Made by a program: the position numbers and the translations under genes. A stretch of DNA of 62,589 nucleotides, from the NCBI RefSeq assembly GCF_018129025.1, contig NZ_JAAEDI010000034.1, forward strand, positions 1 through 62,589, given 5' to 3'. The notes beneath the pieces are model-generated. The model saw nothing but the letters and a program-made list of their open reading frames with translations, did not search any database and was not told where the DNA came from. Source of the stretch: Neoroseomonas terrae. Its GTDB lineage: Bacteria > Pseudomonadota > Alphaproteobacteria > Acetobacterales > Acetobacteraceae. Shown here in pieces: positions 35,905 to 42,541 of this stretch (within the stretch, counting starts at the first letter, position 1; each line of letters starts with the position of its first letter).

Positions 35905-36654
35905 TCAGGTCTGCGCGCCGCCGTTCACCTGCAGCATCTGCGCGTTGACATAGGCGCCCGCGTCCGAGACCAGCATCCGCGCGACGGCCGCGACCTCGGC
36001 CGGCGTGCCCTCTCGGCCGAGCGGCACTTTCGCGACAGCGGCGGCCCGATAATCGGCCGGCACGGCCTGGGCGTCCGCATCGTCCGCGGCGATCGGGCCC
36101 GGCGAGACGGCGTTCACCGTGATGCCCTTCGGACCGAATTCTTTGCCCAGCGCCTTGGTCAGGCCCCAGACGCCATGCTTCGCCACGCTGACAGGCGCGC
36201 GGCCGGCATAGCCGTGCATCGCATTCATGCCGGTGAAGTTGACGATGCGCCCCCAGCCGCGCGCGACCATCCCCGGCAGGCAGGCGCGCGACAGCCACAC
36301 TGCGGCGTCGAGATCGACGGACATCACCCGGCGCCATTCGGCCTCGGTCATCTCGAGGAAGGGCTTGGCCGGACGCAGCGCGGCGTTGTTGACCAGCACG
36401 TCGACGGCGCCGAAGCGGGCCGTCGCCTCGGCGGCGATGCGGCTGCATTCGGCCTCGCTGCCGACATCGCCCATGACGACCGCTGCCTCGACGCCGAAGG
36501 CGCGGGCGGCATTGGCCACGGCTTCGCATGCTGCGCGGTTGGATGAACCGTTCACCACAACGTTGAGCCCATCCTGCGCCAGGCCGAGGGCGACGGCGCG
36601 CCCGATGTTGCGGCCGGCGCCGGTGATGAGTGCGGTTCTGCGCTGCTGCGTCAT
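35905..36654 (-). CDS. SDR family protein with catalytic Tyr and Ser replaced
   Basis: The 249-residue Rossmann protein has TGAGRNIG (11-18), VNNAAL (88-93) in place of NNAG, and the C-terminal GAYVNAQMLQVNGG. The YxxxK site reads VSVAK at 155-159, so valine replaces tyrosine. Upstream, TGMNA stands where the catalytic serine is expected. It resembles the SDR at 2634 in its GxNIGRA nucleotide motif and in this replacement. It should bind NAD(P)H, but the classic proton relay is missing. It converges with no partner and stands upstream of asd on the same strand. Confidence 0.85.
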   Translation of the reverse strand: MTQQRRTALITGAGRNIGRAVALGLAQDGLNVVVNGSSNRAACEAVANAARAFGVEAAVVMGDVGSEAECSRIAAEATARFGAVDVLVNNAALRPAKPFLEMTEAEWRRVMSVDLDAAVWLSRACLPGMVARGWGRIVNFTGMNAMHGYAGRAPVSVAKHGVWGLTKALGKEFGPKGITVNAVSPGPIAADDADAQAVPADYRAAAVAKVPLGREGTPAEVAAVARMLVSDAGAYVNAQMLQVNGGAQT

Positions 36655-36785
36655 GTCCAGTTTCCTCGAGATCGACCCGGCGTGCTTACCCTGCCCGTGG
36701 CGAGGCGGCGAGGGGCTGCCCCCTGGCCAAGCCGGTGGCTTCGCGCCTATGTGCTGGTGCTATCATTTCAATCGCGGTGCTGCCC

Positions 36786-37004
36786 ATGACCCAAGGCCCT
36801 GTCACGCTGCGCTGGCGTTCCGCCGGCGCCGCGCCGGAAACCGAGACCTTCCCCGACCTCGATGCCGCGCTGGATGCGGTCGAGGAGCGGTGGGAGGAAC
36901 TGCAGCATCAGGCGCCGCAGATCCTCGATGCGCGAAGGATCCTGCTGATCACGACGGAGCAGCTTCAGGCGGCCATCGTGGAAGGTGAAGACGACGAAGA
37001 GTAG
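36786..37004 (+). CDS. small hypothetical protein
   Basis: This 72-residue protein is not recognised. It begins MTQGPVTLRWRSAG, has an Asp/Glu-rich amphipathic helix (DLDAALDAVEERWEELQHQA) and ends in a highly acidic tail GEDDEE. There is no signal or membrane segment. The ATG at 36786 is preceded by no strong ribosome site. The strict match of amphipathic periodicity and acidic composition to a single frame suggests a real gene, but with moderate certainty. A repeat-rich region follows. Confidence 0.55.
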   Translation: MTQGPVTLRWRSAGAAPETETFPDLDAALDAVEERWEELQHQAPQILDARRILLITTEQLQAAIVEGEDDEE

Positions 37005-37039
37005 GCGTGTCGACGGCGCGAAGCAGTGTTTCGCGCCTA

Positions 37040-37315
37040 CCAAAGGCCGAAGGGCCTTCCCGACTAGGCCGTTGCTTCAGGCATCGGAGAACGGAGGGGC
37101 GCTGCCCCTCCGGACCACCCCGCCAGGGGGTTGCCCCTGGACCGCAATCTGCGGGCGCCGAGCGCGACGGGCCTGCTGCCTCCTCCAAGCGCGTTTCGTG
37201 CGCGGGAGTGGGTTTCGGCATCGTTCCTGACCATGGCGCACGGCACCAAGTGGAGGTTTGCAAACGCCCTTCGGCCTTTGCTGGGGTGGTTTGGAGGGGC
37301 AAAGCCCCTCCAACT
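37040..37315. repeat. REP-like palindromic element with inverted halves
   Basis: From left to right there is a degenerate A hairpin (37040-37057) and a B hairpin at 37092-37112 (CGGAGGGGC/GCCCCTCCG). CCAGGGG/CCCCTGG follows at 37123-37140, then after a linker an imperfect A hairpin at 37260-37281 and a B hairpin at 37291-37313 (TTGGAGGGGC/GCCCCTCCAA). Read on the other strand it aligns with the element at 17960-18195 over most of its length. It occupies most of the 395-bp gap 37005-37399, where no gene is seen. Confidence 0.75.
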
Positions 37316-37399
37316 CGACAGCGGAAACATCGGCGTAATCAGGAAGGCCTTGGGCGAGGTGAGGTTTGGAGACGGGCGGCGCCGCTCTCCAGCGCGCTC

Positions 37400-38563
37400 T
37401 CACCGCGCCGGCGCCATCGCCACCCACGCGCCCAGCCCGGCGACGACCACGGCCGCCCCGGCGAACACCGCGCCGTAGCCCGCCGCGTGCAGCACGGCGC
37501 CGAAGGCAAGCGCGCCGAGGCTCTGCCCCAGGAACAGCGCCATGGCGAAGGCCGACACGGCGGTCGCCCGTGCCTCCGGCAGGGCTTCCGTGGCGCGGGC
37601 CTGCAGCACGCCGTGGAACATGTAGAAGGCCATGCCCATCGGCACCTGTAACACCGCGACCACCCACCAGCCCGGCGCCACGGCCATGCCGGCGAGCGAG
37701 GCGGCGATGGCGGCGGCACCGACCGCGACCATTCCCTGCTCGCCTAGCCGGGCGATAAGGCGCTTCGCCGCCCGCGTATAGATGGAGGCGCCGAGACCGA
37801 AGCCGCCCACGACGAGGCCGGCCTCGGCCGGGGACAGGCCGAAGCGCTCGATCAGATAGGCGCCGGTGAAGGGGAAGGCGCCACCGAACAGGGCCGCGCC
37901 GTCGATGGCCGCAGCAGCCATCAGCCGGCGCCCGGCGGGCGCCCGCAGCAGCCGGAGGTACTGGGCGAAGCCGAAGCCACGCGCTTGGCCGACCGCACCG
38001 CCCAGCATGGTCGCCGCCCCGAGCCGGCGCGCCAGCAGGCCACCCACCACCAGCGCCAGCACGGCGAGCACCAGGAACGACGCTCGCCAGCCGAAGAACT
38101 GCGCGACGACGCCCGACAAAGGCCCGACCAGGAGCTGCGCCATGACCATGCCGGTCAGGAAGCGGCCGATCGTCGCCTGGCGGTCCTCATACGGAACTGC
38201 GTCCCCCACCCAGGCGATGGCGAGCGGAATGACTGCGCCTGCGACGAGGCCCGTCGCGGTGCGCAGCACCGTCATCGAGGCCAGATCCCAGGCAAGCGTC
38301 GACGCGGCAAGGCCCAGCCCGTAGAGCAGCAGCGCCCAGGTCGCGACGCGGACCTTGCCGAAGCGGTCGCCGAGCGGCCCGGTCACGAGCTGCCCCGCGC
38401 CATAAGCCAGCATGAAGCCGGCGACCACGGGCGCCACGGCCGCGACGACGACGCCGAAATCGGCGGCGAGCAGCGGCAGCAGGGGGTCCATCAGGCGCAT
38501 GCCGCCCCCGGCGGCGAAGCCGGCAGCGGCGAGCAGGGGGAGGAGGGCGAGGTCAGGGCGCAA
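37400..38563 (-). CDS. MFS transporter
   Basis: The 387-residue protein has twelve hydrophobic helices. The MFS signature GPLGDRFGKVRVATWALLLYG follows helix 2, and AIAWVGDAVPYEDRQATIGR lies between helices 4 and 5; the second half carries GFGLGASIYTRAAKRLIARLG. It resembles sugar-efflux or multidrug exporters of the AraJ/Bcr type, but the substrate cannot be assigned. It is divergent from the TssC-like gene, about 100 bases apart, and its 3' end abuts the palindromic repeat. Confidence 0.87.
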   Translation of the reverse strand: MRPDLALLPLLAAAGFAAGGGMRLMDPLLPLLAADFGVVVAAVAPVVAGFMLAYGAGQLVTGPLGDRFGKVRVATWALLLYGLGLAASTLAWDLASMTVLRTATGLVAGAVIPLAIAWVGDAVPYEDRQATIGRFLTGMVMAQLLVGPLSGVVAQFFGWRASFLVLAVLALVVGGLLARRLGAATMLGGAVGQARGFGFAQYLRLLRAPAGRRLMAAAAIDGAALFGGAFPFTGAYLIERFGLSPAEAGLVVGGFGLGASIYTRAAKRLIARLGEQGMVAVGAAAIAASLAGMAVAPGWWVVAVLQVPMGMAFYMFHGVLQARATEALPEARATAVSAFAMALFLGQSLGALAFGAVLHAAGYGAVFAGAAVVVAGLGAWVAMAPAR

Positions 38564-38663
38564 GCGCGTTCACACAGCGCGCCGCGCCTGCGCCCGTCAA
38601 GCCGTGGCGGGACAGGTCCTGCGCGGCACGCTACCCTGCCTTCTCCCCACAGCGGAGGTTGCG

Positions 38664-39893
38664 ATGCCCCAGACGCCTGATGACGCCGAGGATCCGCTGG
38701 CCGCGGTGCTGGCGGCGACCGAGGCGGCGCGCCCTGCGGTTACGCTCGGCGGCGGGTCTGAGGAGCGTGCGCTTGCCAGGGTCGAGGCGATGATCGCGCT
38801 GATGCAGGCGGCGATCTGCAACCATCCGCGCTTCGTGGCGATGGAGGCGGCCTGGCGGTCGCTGCACCGGCTCGTCGGGGCGCAGGAAGGGGCCCCGGCC
38901 GTGGTGAAGCTGATGCCGCTGACGAAGCGCGAGATGATGCGCGACCTCCGCGCCGTGCAGGACCCGGCAGATAGCGAGCTGTCGCTGCTGCTGTGGGATG
39001 AGGGCCTGGGGTCCGGCGAGCCCTTCGGGCTGCTGCTGATGGATGCCGAGTTCGGCGCCGAGCCGGAGGATGTGCTCGCGCTGCGCGGGCTGGCGGCCGC
39101 CGGGGCAGGCGCGTTCGTGCCGGTGGTGGTGCATGCGGCGCCCGCGTTGCTCGACCTGACGGAATGGGCGGCGCTGCCGGGCAAGCGCGACGTCGCGCGC
39201 GTGCATGAGGGCCCGCGCCACGCCGCCTGGCGGTCGCTGCGCGACAGTGAGGAAGCACGCTTCGTGACGCTGGTCGGCCCGCGCGTGCTGGCGCGTGGCG
39301 GGGAGGGGGCGCCGCGCTGGACGGGGGGCGGCTGGGTGCTCATGTCGCGAGCGGCCGAGGCCTTCCGGCGCGACGGCTGGAGTGCCGGCATCGAGGGCCA
39401 TGAGGGCGGCGCTGAGTCCGGCCTGCCGCCGATGGGCCGCATGCCGACGGAATGCGACGCGGCGGAGGCGGAGGCGACGCTCGTCACTCTCGGCCTCGCC
39501 ACCCTGGTCCCGACCGGCGCGGATCGCGCGACGCTGCTGGTAGCACCGACACTGCACCGGCCGCGCCGCTACCACGATGCGGCGGCGAGCGCGGATGCGG
39601 TGGCGGCGGCCCGGTTACCCTGGGTGCTGGGGATGGGACGATTCGTGCAGGCGCTGGCGGTGCGCGGGGCCCGAGAACTGCATCGCGGCCACGGAACGGC
39701 CGCCGCGGCGCGGGCGCTGAATGCCTGGTTGCAAGGGTATTGCGGGGAGGACGGGCCGCTCGCCGAGGGCAGCGCGGAGTTGCCGGAGGCGAAGGGACAC
39801 CCGGGCGTGCATCTGCTGTCAGCGCGGCTCAGGCCGCGGCTGCCGAAGGGAACACCGGCAGCGGCACACAGGGTGATGCTGAACCTGCCGTAG
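38664..39893 (+). CDS. orphan TssC-like type VI secretion contractile sheath protein
   Basis: The 409-residue protein aligns with TssC/VipB, the large sheath subunit of type VI secretion. ICNHPRFVAMEAAWRSLHRL (51-70) matches the conserved ILHHPEFQ.LE..WRGL. AWRSLRDSEEARFVTLVGPR (188-207) matches the W..FR.SEDARYVGL..PR block. GWSAGIEGHEGGAESGLPP and PTECDAAEAE (261-270) match later motifs, and LPWVLGMGRFVQAL (318-331) the C-terminal helical domain. It is shorter than the usual roughly 490-500 residues, mainly at the N-terminus. ATG 38664 has GGAGG eight bases upstream. No TssB, TssK, Hcp, VgrG or ClpV is in the window, so it stands alone between an MFS gene and a PQQ dehydrogenase gene. Whether it joins a distant T6SS or has another role is open. 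Confidence 0.82.
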   Translation: MPQTPDDAEDPLAAVLAATEAARPAVTLGGGSEERALARVEAMIALMQAAICNHPRFVAMEAAWRSLHRLVGAQEGAPAVVKLMPLTKREMMRDLRAVQDPADSELSLLLWDEGLGSGEPFGLLLMDAEFGAEPEDVLALRGLAAAGAGAFVPVVVHAAPALLDLTEWAALPGKRDVARVHEGPRHAAWRSLRDSEEARFVTLVGPRVLARGGEGAPRWTGGGWVLMSRAAEAFRRDGWSAGIEGHEGGAESGLPPMGRMPTECDAAEAEATLVTLGLATLVPTGADRATLLVAPTLHRPRRYHDAAASADAVAAARLPWVLGMGRFVQALAVRGARELHRGHGTAAAARALNAWLQGYCGEDGPLAEGSAELPEAKGHPGVHLLSARLRPRLPKGTPAAAHRVMLNLP

Positions 39894-39897
39894 CCGC

Positions 39898-41016
39898 CTA
39901 TGCGGGGTCGAGCCGCAGCACCGCGCCGTCTGACGCATCGGTCAGGAGGTAGATGCGGCCATCCGGCCCGACCACGACCTGCCGGATGCGGTCGCGGCCC
40001 CAAAGCAGTCGCTCCTCACCGGTGACGCGGTCCCCATCGGTGGTCAGGCGCACGAGGCCGGGTTCGGACAGCGCCGCGACGAACAGGCTGCGCCGCCAGC
40101 CGGGAAAGGCCTCGCCATCGTAGAAGGCGATGCCGGAGGGGCTCACCGACGGCGTCCAGACATGAATCGGGTCGACGATGCCCGGCCCCGCGGTCTCACG
40201 GGAGATCCGCGGACCCCAGTATTCGCGGCCGAAGCTCACCACCGGCCAGCCGTAATTGGCGCCGCGGCGGATGACGTTGATCTCGTCGCCGCCGCGGGGG
40301 CCGAACTCGGCCTCCCACAGGCTACCGGTCCAGGGATTCACGGCGAGGCCCTGGGGGTTGCGCTGACCGTAGGACCAGATCTCGGGTCGCGCACCGCTGC
40401 GGCCGACGAAGGGGTTGTCCGGCGGCACGCGGCCATCCCGCGTCAGGCGGATGACCTTGCCGGCCAAGTCGTCCAGCCGCTGCGCGCGGTTCCGTTCGTT
40501 GCGCTCGCCGGTCGAGAGGTAGAGGAAGCCGTCGCGGTCGAAGACGATGCGGCAGCCGAAATGCAGCCGGCCGGAGGATTGCGCGGGCGTCGCATCGAGG
40601 ACGCGGCGCACAGCCGTCAGACCGTCATTGCCGGGTGAAAGGCGCGCGGTGATCAGCCGCGTCAGGGCACCGCCCGCCACCGCGGCCGCCTGGCACAGGA
40701 AGACCTCGCGCGTACGCGCGAAATCCGGTGCGAGGGCGATGTCGAGCAGTCCGCCCTGCGCCGCGGCCTCGACCTGCGGCACACCAGCGAGCGGGGCGGA
40801 GACGCGGCCATCCGGCGTAACCCGTCGCAGCCGGCCGCGCCGCTCGGTGACCAGCAGCGAGCCATCCGGCAGGAAGGCGGCGCCCCAGGGGTGTTCGAGG
40901 CCGCGGGCGAAGGTGGTGACGCGGAAGGTCGCGCGTTCCGAGGTGACCGGCGCCTCCTGCGCCAGGGCGGGTGTGGCGAGCAGGGCGAGGGAGGCGAGCA
41001 GGGCACGGCGCATCAT
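39898..41016 (-). CDS. PQQ-dependent sugar dehydrogenase (soluble aldose dehydrogenase type)
   Basis: The 372-residue protein has a signal peptide (RRALLASLALLATPALAQ) and a six-bladed propeller. Motifs are GLEHPWGAAFLPDGSLLVTE, GGLLDIALAPDFARTREVFL, SSGRLHFGCRIVFDRDGFLY, IWSYGQRNPQGLAVNPWTGS and EFGPRGGDEINVIRRGANYG. These are typical of the GDH-B/YliI group that uses PQQ and calcium. It would oxidise aldose sugars in the periplasm and feed electrons to the respiratory chain. ATG 41016 and 41013 are equivalent. It converges with the TssC-like gene, 4 bases apart. Confidence 0.9.
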   Translation of the reverse strand: MMRRALLASLALLATPALAQEAPVTSERATFRVTTFARGLEHPWGAAFLPDGSLLVTERRGRLRRVTPDGRVSAPLAGVPQVEAAAQGGLLDIALAPDFARTREVFLCQAAAVAGGALTRLITARLSPGNDGLTAVRRVLDATPAQSSGRLHFGCRIVFDRDGFLYLSTGERNERNRAQRLDDLAGKVIRLTRDGRVPPDNPFVGRSGARPEIWSYGQRNPQGLAVNPWTGSLWEAEFGPRGGDEINVIRRGANYGWPVVSFGREYWGPRISRETAGPGIVDPIHVWTPSVSPSGIAFYDGEAFPGWRRSLFVAALSEPGLVRLTTDGDRVTGEERLLWGRDRIRQVVVGPDGRIYLLTDASDGAVLRLDPA

Positions 41017-41107
41017 GCAGCACAGGTGGCCCCGCCATGCGTGCCCCGCAACCTTTGCAGCCCCGCCGTCCCGGTGCAGGCTGGCACGAAGCAGGAGGAA
41101 GCGAAGC

Positions 41108-41941
41108 ATGCAGGACAACACGCGGTTCGACGGCCGTGTCGCCATCGTCACCGGCGCGGGATCGCGCGATTCGGGCACCACCGCCACCACGGTCGGCAAT
41201 GGCCGCGCGATCGCGGCGCTGCTTGCGCGGCGCGGTGCAAAGGTGCTGCTGCTGGACGTCGAGCTCGGCTGGCTGAAGGGCACGGGCGACATGATCCACG
41301 CCGACGGTGGCGTGAGTGCGTCCGCGGTCTGCGACGTGTCGAAGGCGGCTGATTGTAAGGCGGCGGTGGCCGAGGCCCTGCGCCTGTGGGGGCGCCTCGA
41401 CATCCTGGTGAACAATGTAGGCATCAGCGGCCCGTCGGGCGATGCGACGGCGGTCGATCCCGAGGGCTGGGATCACGGCATGGCGGTGAACGTGAAATCC
41501 GTGATGCTGATGGCGAAGTACGCCGTGCCCGAGATGCGCAAGCAGGACGGTGGCGCGATCGTGAACCTCGCTTCCGTCGCCGGGCTGCAAGGCGGGCATC
41601 CGGGCCTGCTCTACGCGACGACCAAGGGCGCGATCGTGCAGATGACGCGAGCGATGGCGGCGCATCACGGTGGCGACCTGATCCGCGTGAATGCGGTGGC
41701 GCCGGGCTATGTCTACACGCCGATGGTGGCCTCGCGCGGCATGACCGAGGAACTGCGCCAGCAGCGCGCGACGGCGGGGATGCTGAAGGTGGAGGGCTCG
41801 GCCTGGGACGTAGCGGAGGCTGCGTGCTTCCTTGCCTCACCGGCCGCGCGCTGGATTACCGGCGTCACGCTGCCTGTCGATGCGGGGCGGTCCTCGGGGG
41901 CGGCGAGTGCGTCGCCCAAGCCGGGTGGGCTGGTGCGGTAG
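41108..41941 (+). CDS. SDR family oxidoreductase
   Basis: The 277-residue protein has TGAGSRDSGTTATTVGNGRA, an enlarged nucleotide-binding loop, at the N-terminus. NNVGISG stands in place of NNAG, with serine in NLASVAGLQGG, the catalytic YATTK, and a C-terminal WITGVTLPVDAG. With an intact active site it is likely an NAD(P)-dependent dehydrogenase, unlike the two SDRs at 2634 and 35905. The long insertion in the first motif is uncommon and resembles members acting on cyclic alcohols or ketones. ATG 41108 follows GCGAAGC, a weak ribosome site. Confidence 0.88.
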   Translation: MQDNTRFDGRVAIVTGAGSRDSGTTATTVGNGRAIAALLARRGAKVLLLDVELGWLKGTGDMIHADGGVSASAVCDVSKAADCKAAVAEALRLWGRLDILVNNVGISGPSGDATAVDPEGWDHGMAVNVKSVMLMAKYAVPEMRKQDGGAIVNLASVAGLQGGHPGLLYATTKGAIVQMTRAMAAHHGGDLIRVNAVAPGYVYTPMVASRGMTEELRQQRATAGMLKVEGSAWDVAEAACFLASPAARWITGVTLPVDAGRSSGAASASPKPGGLVR

Positions 41942-41971
41942 CGCCATCGCCGCCGCCGCTTGCGTCGCGGC

Positions 41972-41986
41972 GAACGAAGAGGGAAC
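41972..41986. promoter_or_regulatory. LexA box upstream of mmcB
   Basis: GAAC (41972-41975), seven bases, then GAAC (41983-41986) is the reverse complement of the alphaproteobacterial SOS box GTTC-N7-GTTC. It abuts the ATG of mmcB, a gene known to be LexA-controlled in Caulobacter. The site would overlap the ribosome site, so the transcript may be short-leadered or start within it. Confidence 0.7.
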
Positions 41987-42466
41987 ATGGGCGGCATGGA
42001 GAGCATTGCCGCCCCGATCCGCACCCTGGCGGTGACCCGTGCCGCCGCGCGTTTCTGCGCCATCCGCGGCTGGGCGCCGGTCGAGCAGGTGACGTTGCCC
42101 GACGGCCGCCGCGCCGACATCGTCGCGCTGCTGCCGAATGGCGACTTCGCGATCATCGAGATCAAGTCTTGTGCGCGCGACTTCCTGTGCGACGGCAAGT
42201 GGCAGGATTACCGCGCCTGGTGCGACCGGCTGTACTTCGCGGTCGATCTCGACTTCCCCCAGACACTGCTTCCCGAGGAGGTCGGGCTCGTCGTCGCCGA
42301 GGACCGCGAGGCGGCACTGATCCGCGAGGCGCCGGAACACCGCCTGGCCTCCGCGCGCCGCCGGGCCCTGACGCAGCGCGTCGCGATGCTGGCGGCCGGG
42401 CGGCTGGCGGCGCTGGCGGACCCCGCCGGTGCGGCGGAGATGCGGGCAGCGCTGCGGCTCGAGTAA
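41987..42466 (+). CDS. mmcB: MmcB family DNA repair protein
   Basis: The 159-residue protein has the MmcB core ADIVALLPNGDFAIIEIKSC followed by ARDFLCDGKWQDYRAWCDRL and YFAVDLDFPQTLLPEEVGLV. The D...EIK arrangement is a PD-(D/E)xK nuclease-like pattern. In Caulobacter crescentus the family member is induced by DNA damage and contributes to mitomycin C resistance. A LexA box precedes it. ATG 41987 has AGAGGGAAC before it; ATG 41996 is an alternative three codons in. Confidence 0.88.
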   Translation: MGGMESIAAPIRTLAVTRAAARFCAIRGWAPVEQVTLPDGRRADIVALLPNGDFAIIEIKSCARDFLCDGKWQDYRAWCDRLYFAVDLDFPQTLLPEEVGLVVAEDREAALIREAPEHRLASARRRALTQRVAMLAAGRLAALADPAGAAEMRAALRLE

Positions 42467-42541
42467 GCCACCCGTGGCCCTCGTTCGTGCGCTTTGCGCC
42501 GCCGCGGGGTTCTCGGTACCGGAGCGACCGGCGGCAAGGCG

